From Chitinophagales bacterium (GTDB lineage Bacteria > Bacteroidota > Bacteroidia > Chitinophagales > Chitinophagaceae), in contig JAURJU010000036.1 in the NCBI GenBank assembly GCA_030832085.1, positions 1 through 39,607 on the forward strand: a stretch of 39,607 nt of DNA, in the 5' to 3' direction. Position numbers and translations under genes: made by a program. The first letter of the stretch is position 1. Each line of letters begins with the position of its first letter. The notes beneath the pieces are model-generated. The model was not told the DNA's origin. It made no database searches and was given only the letters and a program-made list of their open reading frames with translations. Shown here one piece after another: positions 9,030 to 17,168 of this stretch.

Positions 9030-9037
9030 TAGATTTG
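9030..9037 (+). promoter_or_regulatory. Candidate -7 promoter element for rlmD
   Basis: TAGATTTG matches TAnnTTTG exactly and ends 16 bp before the rlmD ATG in the 117-bp divergent gap between the TlpA-like gene and rlmD. Confidence 0.55.
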
Positions 9038-9053
9038 CAACACAAGCCGGAAC

Positions 9054-10475
9054 ATGAGAAAGAAGAAATTGGTATTGGAAAATTTGCAAGTCATTGGTTA
9101 TGCTGCCGGCGGTAAATCCATTGCTAAACTGGATGGCAAGGTGATTTTCATCGAAGGAGCTGTTCCTGGCGACCTGGTGGACGTTCGGCTCATCAAGAAC
9201 AAGAAGGATTGGGCTGAGGGGAAGGCGACAAGGGTTCACTCATATTCACCGGAAAGGACCGCACCCTTTTGCCAGCATTTTGGGGTCTGTGGTGGCTGCA
9301 AGTGGCAGATGTTGCCTTATGAAAAACAACTGGAATACAAGTTTCAGGAAGTTGAGCAGCAAATGAAGCGGATTGGTAAAATAACCATACCAGACATGCA
9401 GCCCATTGCGGGGGCCAAAGCAACACAGCATTACCGGAACAAGCTTGAGTTTACCTTCAGTTCCAAAAAATATTTTACAGAAGAAGAGATTGGTGCATTG
9501 GAAATGCCTGAAGATGGTCCAAGGGGATTGCCATCCATTCCTGCATTGGGTTTTCATGTGCCCGGATCATTCGACAAGGTGATTGACATTGATGAATGTT
9601 TTTTACAAGCCGAACCCAGCAATGCGATCCGCAATGGCATCAGGACATATGCACTGCAGCAGGGATACAGCTTTTATGATATCCGCAACCATTCGGGGAT
9701 GCTCAGGAACCTGATGATCAGGTTGTGTACGACCGGTGACCTGATGTTGAACCTGGTCTTTGGGGAAGACGATGAAAATGCCAGGATTGACATGATGGAG
9801 TACATAAAAAATGCATTTCCTGAAGTGACATCCCTTTATTACACGGTGAACAGAAAGTTCAACGACAGCTTGGGCGACCAACATCCCGTATTGTACCATG
9901 GCAATGCATATGCCATTGAACAGTTGGGTGGATTGAAATTCAAAGTCGGGCCAAAATCATTCTTTCAAACCAACTCTACCCAGGCCGAAGCACTATATGG
10001 AATCACCAAATCATTTGCAGAACTGAAAGGAACTGAAACTGTCTATGACCTTTATTGTGGAACAGGAAGCATTGGAATATTTGTAAGCGATAGCGCAGCA
10101 AAGGTCATTGGTGTGGAAGTGATCAGTGAAGCCATTGATGATGCACACGAAAATGCCAAAATGAATGGCATCAACAATACCCTTTTTTATGCAGGTGATG
10201 TGGCTGACATCTGCAATGATGCATTTTTTTCAACCCATGGCAGGCCTGATGTAATTATCACCGATCCTCCAAGGGCGGGCATGCATGAGAAACTGGTTCA
10301 ACAGATCCTGGCCATGGAGGCTCCTCTGGTGGTTTATGTGAGTTGCAATCCTGCCACACAAGCCCGTGATTTGCAGTTGTTGGCGGAGAAATATGCGGTG
10401 ACAGCCATCAGGCCTGTAGATATGTTTCCGCATACACACCACATTGAAAATGTCGTACAATTGAAGCTGAGGTAA
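9054..10475 (+). CDS. rlmD: 23S rRNA (uracil-C5)-methyltransferase, RlmD/RumA family
   Basis: A SAM-dependent enzyme of the RumA family that methylates uracil C5 in 23S rRNA (U1939 in E. coli). The 473-residue protein has an N-terminal TRAM domain (about 5-65). The Fe-S cluster cysteines are C73, C79 and C82 in CQHFGVCGGC, plus C182. The catalytic domain has FFQTNSTQAE, the SAM motif DLYCGTGSIG, the TDPPRAGMH motif, and the catalytic nucleophile C431 in YVSCNPATQARDL. Length and cysteine spacing match the family. The exact target U cannot be told apart from RlmC-type targets by sequence alone, but the Fe-S TRAM form favours RlmD. Confidence 0.93.
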   Translation: MRKKKLVLENLQVIGYAAGGKSIAKLDGKVIFIEGAVPGDLVDVRLIKNKKDWAEGKATRVHSYSPERTAPFCQHFGVCGGCKWQMLPYEKQLEYKFQEVEQQMKRIGKITIPDMQPIAGAKATQHYRNKLEFTFSSKKYFTEEEIGALEMPEDGPRGLPSIPALGFHVPGSFDKVIDIDECFLQAEPSNAIRNGIRTYALQQGYSFYDIRNHSGMLRNLMIRLCTTGDLMLNLVFGEDDENARIDMMEYIKNAFPEVTSLYYTVNRKFNDSLGDQHPVLYHGNAYAIEQLGGLKFKVGPKSFFQTNSTQAEALYGITKSFAELKGTETVYDLYCGTGSIGIFVSDSAAKVIGVEVISEAIDDAHENAKMNGINNTLFYAGDVADICNDAFFSTHGRPDVIITDPPRAGMHEKLVQQILAMEAPLVVYVSCNPATQARDLQLLAEKYAVTAIRPVDMFPHTHHIENVVQLKLR

Positions 10476-10492
10476 GATTGCCCCAGGTTTGT

Positions 10493-10500
10493 TAAATTTG
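10493..10500 (+). promoter_or_regulatory. Candidate -7 promoter element for the rhomboid operon
   Basis: TAAATTTG matches TAnnTTTG exactly, 16 bp before the first rhomboid ATG, in the 41-bp gap after rlmD. It could drive the two rhomboid genes and the EEP-hydrolase gene together. Confidence 0.5.
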
Positions 10501-10516
10501 TAAAATATACCAACGA

Positions 10517-11212
10517 ATGGAATCAGAAATCAGACCTGGCAGGTTTCAGGTGCTTCCCGTAGTGATCAAAAACCTCATCATCATCAATGCGTTGGTTTGG
10601 CTGGCACAGATCACGATAGGCAAGGATTTGTTGTCCATCGAAGATCTCTTCGCCCTGCACCATTTTACGTCTGTACATTATCATTTCTGGCAGTACATCA
10701 CCTATATGTTCCTGCATTCCTCTGACTCCTTTTTTCATATTCTCTTCAATATGTTTGCCCTGTGGATGTTTGGATCTACACTGGAAAATCTTTGGGGTCC
10801 GGTCAGGTTTCTGGCGTTTTACATGGTGTGCGGTCTTGGTGCTGGACTTGCGCAGGCCTTTGCCCTGACCTATGATATTGCACAATATACTGCCATGTTT
10901 GAAGCAGGAAAAATGGGCATGGAAGAACTTTTTATGTTGACAAATGTTCCTACATTGGGCGCGTCTGGCGCCGTCATGGGAATCTTTGCAGCTTTTGCTT
11001 ATACCTTTCCCAACAGCCAGATGCTCATCCTTCCGATTCCTTTCCCCATCAAGGCCAAATGGGCCTTGCTGGGACTGGGTGTTTTGGATGTGCTGGGCGG
11101 TATTTCAAGTGAGTCTACAGGCATTGCACATTTCGCACACATTGGAGGCGCTGTGGTGGGTATCATTATTGTAATGATCTGGAACAGGAAAAACAGAAGA
11201 CATTTTTATTGA
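10517..11212 (+). CDS. Rhomboid family intramembrane serine protease (active-site intact)
   Basis: A six-helix membrane protease that cleaves transmembrane substrates. The 231-residue protein has the GASG motif with catalytic S150 and the AHIGG motif with catalytic H208. It also has the L1-type segment around NMFALWMFGSTLENLWGP and an ENLWGPVRFLAFYMVCGLGAG block. A roughly 30-residue insertion rich in Met and Glu (about 118-146) precedes the active-site helix; similar insertions occur in Bacteroidota homologues in my recollection. The gene runs directly into a second rhomboid-like gene, which suggests the two membrane proteins work together. Substrates are unknown. Confidence 0.93.
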   Translation: MESEIRPGRFQVLPVVIKNLIIINALVWLAQITIGKDLLSIEDLFALHHFTSVHYHFWQYITYMFLHSSDSFFHILFNMFALWMFGSTLENLWGPVRFLAFYMVCGLGAGLAQAFALTYDIAQYTAMFEAGKMGMEELFMLTNVPTLGASGAVMGIFAAFAYTFPNSQMLILPIPFPIKAKWALLGLGVLDVLGGISSESTGIAHFAHIGGAVVGIIIVMIWNRKNRRHFY

Positions 11213-11229
11213 CCAATAAACCAAACGGC

Positions 11230-12141
11230 ATGGGATACAGGGACAATACGGGATCAGGCCGTTCAAATCTGTTGAATACAGCAAACCCCCTGGTGATGCT
11301 GATAGTACTTCAGATTACGTTTTTCATTCTGATGAATTTTTTGAAGAGCATTTATGTTTTCTCAAGAATTCCGGAGGAGCAGTTTTACCGCAACATGTAT
11401 CATTGGTTTGTGATGCCAGGTGATCCGGCGAAATTCATCACCCGACCCTGGACCCTGATTACCATGCAGTTCACGGAAGTGAAGCTGATCATGGTCATCA
11501 GCAACCTGATTTGGTTGTGGACGTTTGGACACCTGGTGCAAGATTTGGTTGGTAATGGGAAAATCATTCCCATTTATCTCTACAGCGCAACCCTTGCAGG
11601 GTTTGCATTTTTGGTGTCTGCCAATGTTTTCTATCCCGGTGCAACATCTTCCATGTTTTTCAGTGGCACCATATCAGGGATACTTGGTTTGGCGGCGGCT
11701 GCCACAACCATTTCTCCACAGTATAAATTCTTTCCCATGATTGGAGGAGGAATTCCCCTGTGGATCATATCCCTGGTATACCTGTTGTTGAACCTTTCTG
11801 CAGCCTTTTCCAATCCAGTCTTGCTGTTGCCGGTAGCAGCCGGTGGATTGACAGGATTCTTCTATATCCAAATGGTGAAAAAAGGCAATGACCCTGGGGA
11901 ATGGCTGAATGATTTTTTTTACAGGATCAGTTCTTGGTTTACGCCAGCAAAGAAAAAAGGAATTTCAACAAGGCAGACTTCCTTTTACACCCAAGGCAGC
12001 AAAACACCTTTCGTGAAAAAGCCCAACATTACCCAACAAAGAATAGACAGCATCCTGGACAAGATCAACCAAAAAGGGTATGACCAGTTGACAGCCGATG
12101 AGAAAAAAGTGTTGAACGAGGCAAGCAAGAAAGACCTATAA
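11230..12141 (+). CDS. Rhomboid-like protein lacking the catalytic histidine, DUF6576-like tail
   Basis: The 303-residue protein has a rhomboid-like membrane core and a soluble C-terminal tail. A serine is kept in GTISG (S149), but the motif lacks the usual first glycine. The position equivalent to the catalytic histidine (the H of HIGG in the partner) is A203 in PVAAGG. It is therefore probably a non-proteolytic pseudo-rhomboid. The tail ends in QQRIDSILDKINQKGYDQL followed by an acidic-basic helix, which resembles the DUF6576 domain found after Bacteroidota rhomboids. A TTG at 11209 would overlap the upstream stop; the ATG at 11230 is preferred. Confidence 0.85.
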   Translation: MGYRDNTGSGRSNLLNTANPLVMLIVLQITFFILMNFLKSIYVFSRIPEEQFYRNMYHWFVMPGDPAKFITRPWTLITMQFTEVKLIMVISNLIWLWTFGHLVQDLVGNGKIIPIYLYSATLAGFAFLVSANVFYPGATSSMFFSGTISGILGLAAAATTISPQYKFFPMIGGGIPLWIISLVYLLLNLSAAFSNPVLLLPVAAGGLTGFFYIQMVKKGNDPGEWLNDFFYRISSWFTPAKKKGISTRQTSFYTQGSKTPFVKKPNITQQRIDSILDKINQKGYDQLTADEKKVLNEASKKDL

Positions 12142-12149
12142 ATTAAACC

Positions 12150-13301
12150 ATGGGCAGATTCCTTACGTCAATCTCGGTAGCAACAATGATGTTACTCAAC
12201 ATCATTGTTGCTGCTTTGTACCTGGTTTGCAGCCTTGCACCCTTTATGCATCCCAAGGATTGGTGGTTTACAGGATTCCTGGGATTGTTCTTCCCATACC
12301 TTTTTGCTCTGCTGTTGCTGTTTTTTTTGTTTTGGTTGTTTGTTCGGCCCAGGTGGTCGCCTGTTCCATTGCTTGTTTTGCTCGCAGGTTTTTATACGGT
12401 CAAGTACCATGTCTCCTTTAAAACGACACCCTCATTTTCATTGGAGAAACCATCAGGATCCATCAGGTTCATGAGCTGGAACCTGCGGCACTTTGTTCCC
12501 TTTGATGAAAGCAAGTTCAGGCCCAATGAGGAAAGACATATTAACCAAATTCTTGAGCAGGTAAAAAAGTACCAGCCGGATCTTGTCTGTTTTCAAGAGT
12601 TTTTGGCCATGCCCGGTAAGGGGAAAAAAGATCCTATGCGGTATCTGAAGGAAGCGCTGGGCTACAAGTACCATCAGTTTTCCGGAGAGGACATCTTCGA
12701 TACACACCAGTACAGTGGGATTGCCATCTTCTCCAAGATACCCATTGTGGACGGGGGCATGATTTCTTTTCCCTCGTCGCCAGATGCCAATGCTGAAAAT
12801 ACCACCTATGCCGATGTTGTTGCCGGTAGTGATACTGTTCGGATTTACTCATTGCACTTGCAATCCTTTGGATTTGGAGCAAAGGAATACAGGGTTATTG
12901 ATGATGTAAAGGCAGAAAACGACAGCAGTGTCATCCTGTCCAAACAACTGATCAAGAAAATGAGGAATACTTTTTACTGGCATGGTGTCCAATCGGATTA
13001 CTTGGTCGACAAAATCGATGCATCACCTTATCCGGCAGTGGTCATGGGTGATTTAAATGACGTTCCTGGTTCCTATACCTATTCCGTCATCAAGGGAGCA
13101 AGAAAAGATGCCTTTTTGGAAAAGGGGGCAGGATTGGGGGCAACATTTACCAGTTCATCTTCTCTTATGCTTCAAATGCTCCCAACCCTCAGGATTGACT
13201 ATATTTTTCATCCCGAAGCATTTGAGACAGTACAGTTTACCCAGGGAGGTAAAAAATTATCGGACCATTCGTTTCTGGTCTCAGACATCAGAAAAAAATA
13301 G
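12150..13301 (+). CDS. Membrane-anchored endonuclease/exonuclease/phosphatase (EEP) family protein
   Basis: A metal-dependent hydrolase of the DNase I-like EEP fold; substrates range from nucleic acids to phospholipids and phosphate esters. The 383-residue protein has two or three N-terminal hydrophobic helices (about 5-90). The EEP motifs follow: SWNLRHF with N111, CFQEF with E150, HLQSF, GDLNDVP with D301 and N303, IDYIF, and SDH with H373. The catalytic domain probably faces the periplasm. It lies 8 bp after the pseudo-rhomboid gene and is most likely in the same operon. The substrate is not identifiable. Confidence 0.88.
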   Translation: MGRFLTSISVATMMLLNIIVAALYLVCSLAPFMHPKDWWFTGFLGLFFPYLFALLLLFFLFWLFVRPRWSPVPLLVLLAGFYTVKYHVSFKTTPSFSLEKPSGSIRFMSWNLRHFVPFDESKFRPNEERHINQILEQVKKYQPDLVCFQEFLAMPGKGKKDPMRYLKEALGYKYHQFSGEDIFDTHQYSGIAIFSKIPIVDGGMISFPSSPDANAENTTYADVVAGSDTVRIYSLHLQSFGFGAKEYRVIDDVKAENDSSVILSKQLIKKMRNTFYWHGVQSDYLVDKIDASPYPAVVMGDLNDVPGSYTYSVIKGARKDAFLEKGAGLGATFTSSSSLMLQMLPTLRIDYIFHPEAFETVQFTQGGKKLSDHSFLVSDIRKK

Positions 13302-13341
13302 GGATATCAGCACCTGAGACAGTGATCTGCCTTTCAATCTT

Positions 13342-13349
13342 TATCTTTG
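13342..13349 (+). promoter_or_regulatory. Candidate -7 promoter element for cysS
   Basis: TATCTTTG matches TAnnTTTG exactly, 17 bp before the cysS ATG at 13367. This supports the internal ATG over an in-frame start at 13322, which would lie upstream of the element. Confidence 0.55.
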
Positions 13350-13366
13350 TCAACACAACATCAAAT

Positions 13367-14878
13367 ATGTCTTCACTGCAATTTTACAATTCCCTCAGCA
13401 GGCAAAAGGAAGTTTTCAGTTCAATCACCCCAGGAAGGGTTGGGATGTATGTTTGTGGTCCAACGGTGAGTGGTGAGAGCCACTTGGGGCATGCACGGCC
13501 ATTCATCACCTTTGATATCGTTTACAGGTACCTGAGGCACCTTGGATACCAGGTGAGGTATGTGCGCAACATCACAGATGCTGGGCATTTTGAAGAGGAG
13601 GGGAGGGAGAGTGAAGACAAAATCTCGAAGAAGGCCATTCTTGAAAAGCTCGAGCCCATGGAGCTGGTCCAGAAATATACCAACCTGTTTCATTGGGCCA
13701 TGCGGGAGTTCAACAACATCGAGCCGACGATTGAGCCCACAGCAACTGGTCATATTGTTGAACAGATTGTCATGATTCAGCGGATCATCGCGGATGGTTA
13801 TGCCTATGAGGCAAACGGATCCGTATATTTTGATGTTGAAAAATACCATAGGGATTTTAGTGCAAAAGGGATGCAATACGGCATATTGAGTGGAAGGATT
13901 TTGGACGATCAGCTTGAAACAACAAGGGAGCTGGAGTCTCAGGATGAAAAAAGAAACAAATCTGATTTTGCATTGTGGAAACATGCCGCACCCGAACACA
14001 TCATGCGCTGGCAAAGCCCTTGGGGAGAGGGTTTCCCGGGATGGCACATCGAATGCTCTGCCATGAGCAACAAATATTTGGGGGCTAAGTTTGATATACA
14101 TGGTGGGGGGATGGACCTTCAGTTTCCACACCATGAATGTGAAATTGCACAGAGTGCAGTTTGCAACCATCAAATCCCTGCCAGGTTCTGGTTGCACAAC
14201 AACATGATCACCATCAATGGCAGAAAGATGGGCAAGAGCTATAACAATGTGATCAAGCTCAGTGAACTGTTCAGCGGAACACACGAGATATTGACCCAGG
14301 GATATTCTCCCATGACCGTTCGTTTTTTCATTCTCCAAACCCATTACAGGAGCACCCTGGATTTCAGCAATGAAGCACTACAGGCCGCTGAGAAGGGCTT
14401 GCGCAGGATCTGGGAAGCCTTCACCCAGTTGAACAAGTTTGTCATTGCAGAAAACAACATCAGTGCAGGTGATCCTGATCTTGAGCAACAATGTTTTGAG
14501 ATCTTGAATGCTCTGGATGATGACATGAACGACGACCTCAATACGGCAAAAGTACTGGCAGGTTTGTTTGAATTGGTTCCTGTCATCAACTCCATCAAGG
14601 ATGGCCTCATCAAAGGCAATGCCCTTACCACTGCGACCATGATCATGATGAAAGAAAAGTTCAATACTTTTCTGGTCGATATTTTTGGACTCAAAGATGA
14701 GAAGAGACACGACGAACAAAAGCTTGGTGCCGTATTGCAATTGATTGCAGATATCCGCAAAGATGCACGTGCCAAAAAGGATTATGCCACATCAGACAAG
14801 ATCCGCAACCAGTTGCTGGAAGCGGGCATACAGCTGAAGGATGAAAAAGATGGAGCCGTAAGCTGGGAATTGGTGTAG
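13367..14878 (+). CDS. cysS: Cysteinyl-tRNA synthetase
   Basis: A class I aminoacyl-tRNA synthetase that charges tRNA-Cys. The 503-residue protein has the HIGH-type motif HLGH (39-42), the KMSKS-type motif KMGKS (287-291), and the zinc-site residues C30, C230, H255 and E259, which confer cysteine selection. The C-terminal DALR-like anticodon-binding region is present (about 340-503). The ATG at 13367 gives an N-terminus matching the family (SLQFYNSLSRQKEVF). The gene converges on obgE across a 116-bp gap. Confidence 0.96.
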   Translation: MSSLQFYNSLSRQKEVFSSITPGRVGMYVCGPTVSGESHLGHARPFITFDIVYRYLRHLGYQVRYVRNITDAGHFEEEGRESEDKISKKAILEKLEPMELVQKYTNLFHWAMREFNNIEPTIEPTATGHIVEQIVMIQRIIADGYAYEANGSVYFDVEKYHRDFSAKGMQYGILSGRILDDQLETTRELESQDEKRNKSDFALWKHAAPEHIMRWQSPWGEGFPGWHIECSAMSNKYLGAKFDIHGGGMDLQFPHHECEIAQSAVCNHQIPARFWLHNNMITINGRKMGKSYNNVIKLSELFSGTHEILTQGYSPMTVRFFILQTHYRSTLDFSNEALQAAEKGLRRIWEAFTQLNKFVIAENNISAGDPDLEQQCFEILNALDDDMNDDLNTAKVLAGLFELVPVINSIKDGLIKGNALTTATMIMMKEKFNTFLVDIFGLKDEKRHDEQKLGAVLQLIADIRKDARAKKDYATSDKIRNQLLEAGIQLKDEKDGAVSWELV

Positions 14879-14994
14879 TGACAAATCTTAAATGATGATA
14901 ACCGTACAACATGCATAACCCAGGATCCTTGGCGTATGGTAGAGACCATCTCGGTTTGGGTGTTTGGATATTGTCTATCTCTTTCCTCACCCAT
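14879..14994. other. Convergent gap between cysS and obgE
   Basis: This 116-bp gap holds no convincing ORF or classic terminator. An imperfect palindrome centred on GGATCC lies around 14915-14940 (CATA-nn-CC ... GG-nn-TATG), but without a U-tract. Confidence 0.4.
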
Positions 14995-15984
14995 CTACTG
15001 CAGCTCCTTCCAGAGCATGTCTTTGAGTTCAACCAGGCCTGAGCCGGACACCGATGAAACGAACACATGTGGAATATCGGTAGGCAGTTCCTTTGCTATG
15101 GCTGTTCTCAGTTCATCATCCAGCATATCATTTTTACTGACAGCAATGATGAATTTTTTGTCCAGCAATTCAGGATTATATTGTTCAAGCTCATTCAGAA
15201 GGATGGCCAATTCTGCCTTATGGTCCTTGCTGTCTGCAGGAACCAGAAAAAGTAAAACAGGGTTTCGCTCAATATGCCTCAGGAAGCGATGACCCAAACC
15301 ACGCCCTTCAGCAGCGCCTTCAATGATGCCTGGAAGGTCTGCAATACAAAATGATTTTCCATCGCGGTATTCGACCATGCCCAACTGTGGCGTGAGGGTA
15401 GTGAATGCATAGTCAGCAATTTTCGGCCTTGCTGCAGTCATCGAAGACAGCAAGGTTGATTTTCCGGCATTGGGAAATCCCACCAATCCAACATCCGCCA
15501 ATACCTTCAGTTCAAGCACTTTCCATCCCTCAAACCCTTCTTCTCCTGGTTGTGCATATTCAGGAGCCTGGTTGGTGGCAGTGGCAAAATTCTTGTTGCC
15601 CAGTCCACCCCTGCCTCCCTTGATCCAAACAAACTCCTGCCCATCCTCCAGGATTTCCCCATCCTTGTCTCCGGTTTCCTCGTCCACAGCCACAGTGCCC
15701 AAGGGTACTTCGATGATGATATCATGGCCATCCCTGCCTGTCATGTTGTTTTTGTTCCCCCCTTGCCCGTTTTCCGCGATGACATTCTTGTAGTAACGCA
15801 GGTGAAGCAGTGTCCAAAGGTGCTTGTTGCCCCTGAGGATGATATGTCCACCCCTGCCGCCATCGCCGCCATCAGGCCCTGCCTGGGCATTGAATTTGGT
15901 CCGCATGAAATGCTTGCTGCCTGCACCACCGTGTCCGCTTTTGCAAAACACCCTGATCTGGTCTACAAAATTTGATTTTTCCAT
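14995..15984 (-). CDS. obgE: GTPase ObgE/CgtA
   Basis: Obg is an essential ribosome-associated GTPase involved in 50S assembly and stress control. From the ATG at 15984 the protein is 329 aa. It has the glycine-rich Obg fold (about 1-160, with the repeated GG pattern in [12 protein letters not shown]) and a G domain with G1 GFPNAGKST (169-177), G3 DLPG (216-219) and an SKND-type G4. It lacks the C-terminal OCT domain of some Obg proteins, which is normal for this shorter class. A longer in-frame extension to 16299 overlaps the divergent ftsB-like gene and is not credible. A near-consensus -7 sequence, TACCTTTA, lies 7 bp upstream of the ATG. Confidence 0.95.
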   Translation of the reverse strand: MEKSNFVDQIRVFCKSGHGGAGSKHFMRTKFNAQAGPDGGDGGRGGHIILRGNKHLWTLLHLRYYKNVIAENGQGGNKNNMTGRDGHDIIIEVPLGTVAVDEETGDKDGEILEDGQEFVWIKGGRGGLGNKNFATATNQAPEYAQPGEEGFEGWKVLELKVLADVGLVGFPNAGKSTLLSSMTAARPKIADYAFTTLTPQLGMVEYRDGKSFCIADLPGIIEGAAEGRGLGHRFLRHIERNPVLLFLVPADSKDHKAELAILLNELEQYNPELLDKKFIIAVSKNDMLDDELRTAIAKELPTDIPHVFVSSVSGSGLVELKDMLWKELQ

Positions 15985-16065
15985 TGGGGGGTAAAGGTAC
16001 GGAATGCTATGGACAAGGGGAGGGAGGTTAGGGAGCAGAAAAAAAGTACTAATTTTATACCAGCA

Positions 16066-16350
16066 ATGAAACTGTTTCGCATTTTCAAAAACAAATTTGT
16101 TATCGCCGGAGTCTTTTTTCTGGGTTGGATGTTGTTTTTCGACCACAACAACCTGTTTCTGCATCTTCAGTACAGGAGCGAGTTGAATGAACTCAAGCAA
16201 AGCAAGCAGTACTACAAGGATCAGATTGAACAGACAAAAAAAGACATCGACCTGATCAAGACCAATCCACTTTGGATGGAAAAAGTTGCCCGCGAACAAT
16301 ACCTCATGAAGCGCGAAGGAGAAGATGTTTTTTTGGTCAGGGAAAAATAG
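16066..16350 (+). CDS. FtsB/DivIC-type septum formation initiator
   Basis: A small bitopic cell-division protein that bridges FtsL and FtsQ-type partners in the divisome. The 94-residue protein has a short cytoplasmic start, one membrane helix (about 11-25, [14 protein letters not shown]), and a periplasmic coiled coil rich in Leu, Lys and Gln (about 35-70). It ends with the family's [20 protein letters not shown] segment. I chose the ATG at 16066 so the membrane helix is N-terminal; an upstream in-frame ATG at 16009 would add a charged leader overlapping the obgE promoter region. The gene converges on nth with a 70-bp gap. Confidence 0.86.
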   Translation: MKLFRIFKNKFVIAGVFFLGWMLFFDHNNLFLHLQYRSELNELKQSKQYYKDQIEQTKKDIDLIKTNPLWMEKVAREQYLMKREGEDVFLVREK

Positions 16351-16420
16351 GATTCAGCAAGGGTTGTGAAAATGTGGATGCCCTGGACAATTTAAGCACC
16401 TGATTTCGAATATTCGCTTT

Positions 16421-17065
16421 TCAATTCTTTTGGGCCTTGGAATGAAAAAGGCAGATGGAGGTCAGCCCACATTCTGCACATTTAGGATTTCTTGCGAGGC
16501 ATGTATACCTGCCATGCAGAATCAGCCAATGGTGTGCTTTGTGCACCAATTCCTTCGGGATATTTTTGATCAATTGCTTTTCTGCAGCCAAAGGTGTTTT
16601 TGCTCCCCGGGTCAATCCCAACCGGGCTGAAACCCTGAACACGTGGGTGTCTACTGCCATGTTGGGTTGTTGGTCGATGACAGAGGTAATTACATTGGCG
16701 GTTTTTCTTCCAACACCAGGCAACTTGATCAGTTCTTCCACCGTCATCGGAACTTCCCCATTGAAATCCTTCATCAACATGTTGGCCATCCCAATCAGGT
16801 GCTTCGTTTTGTTGTTGGGATAGGAAATGCTTCTTATGATGGGGAAGAGGGTGTCAAAGTCAGTAGCAGCCATGCTTTCAGGATCTGGAAATTTTTCAAA
16901 AATGGCTGGAGTTGTCAGGTTCACCCGCTTATCGGTACATTGGGCAGAAAGAATCACAGCCACCAACAACTGAAACGGATTGTCATACAGCAATTCTGTT
17001 TCCGCCTCGGGAATATTGGCCTGAAAATGGTTGATGACCATATCGTAGCGTTCCTTTCTTTTCAT
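16421..17065 (-). CDS. nth: Endonuclease III
   Basis: A bifunctional DNA glycosylase/AP lyase that removes oxidised pyrimidines in base-excision repair. The 214-residue protein has the helix-hairpin-helix LPGVGRKTA with the catalytic lysine (K121), the catalytic aspartate in AVDTHVFR (D139), and the four cysteines of the [4Fe-4S] cluster (C189, C196, C199, C205; spacing C-x6-C-x2-C-x5-C). An in-frame ATG at 17080 would add 5 residues inside a palindrome, so the ATG at 17065 is preferred. The gene is divergent from the nupG-like gene across a gap with two palindromes. Confidence 0.95.
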   Translation of the reverse strand: MKRKERYDMVINHFQANIPEAETELLYDNPFQLLVAVILSAQCTDKRVNLTTPAIFEKFPDPESMAATDFDTLFPIIRSISYPNNKTKHLIGMANMLMKDFNGEVPMTVEELIKLPGVGRKTANVITSVIDQQPNMAVDTHVFRVSARLGLTRGAKTPLAAEKQLIKNIPKELVHKAHHWLILHGRYTCLARNPKCAECGLTSICLFHSKAQKN

Positions 17066-17067
17066 TG

Positions 17068-17084
17068 TTGCATGCTGCATGCAA
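17068..17084. promoter_or_regulatory. 17-bp palindrome just upstream of nth
   Basis: TTGCATGC-T-GCATGCAA is an inverted repeat with 8-bp arms and one central base. It begins 3 bp upstream of the nth ATG at 17065. It could be an operator, or in the nth transcript a 7-bp stem with a 3-nt loop next to the start codon. Confidence 0.55.
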
Positions 17085-17104
17085 TTTACAACAATTCCAA
17101 CCGA

Positions 17105-17117
17105 ACCATGGCATGGT
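17105..17117. promoter_or_regulatory. Second CATG-cored palindrome in the nth/nupG gap
   Basis: ACCATG-G-CATGGT is an inverted repeat with 6-bp arms. It shares the CATG core with the palindrome 20 bp away and lies upstream of both divergent genes. Confidence 0.4.
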
Positions 17118-17144
17118 GTTGTTGCCTGGCATCCAAATAATCTT

Positions 17145-17152
17145 TATCTTGG
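17145..17152 (+). promoter_or_regulatory. Near-consensus -7 element for the nupG-like gene
   Basis: TATCTTGG has one mismatch to TAnnTTTG and lies 16 bp before the ATG. TTG trinucleotides occur at 17119 and 17122, about 20-23 bp upstream, which fits a -33 element. Confidence 0.4.
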
Positions 17153-17168
17153 AAATATAATTTTTCAA

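Noticed and set aside
11209-11229. TTG start for the pseudo-rhomboid overlapping the previous stop
   Set aside because: The ATG at 11230 is a better start and the added residues are not family-like.
13421-14344. Long open frame antisense to cysS (307 codons)
   Set aside because: It lies fully within the conserved cysS gene on the other strand, shows no domain or signal, and is compositionally explained by the sense codons.
14915-14940. Terminator between cysS and obgE
   Set aside because: The palindrome is imperfect, its centre cannot form a loop without melting, and there is no U-tract.
16010-16038. Further C-rich short-repeat array upstream of obgE (minus strand reads CCCT-rich)
   Set aside because: Only about three irregular units are visible; no clear 7-bp phase.
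15985-16299. N-terminal extension of obgE
   Set aside because: The extension runs antisense into the FtsB-like gene and lies before a conserved Obg N-terminus.
16407-16416. CGAATATTCG palindrome in the ftsB/nth gap
   Set aside because: Ten bases, AT-rich, no loop or U-tract; likely chance.
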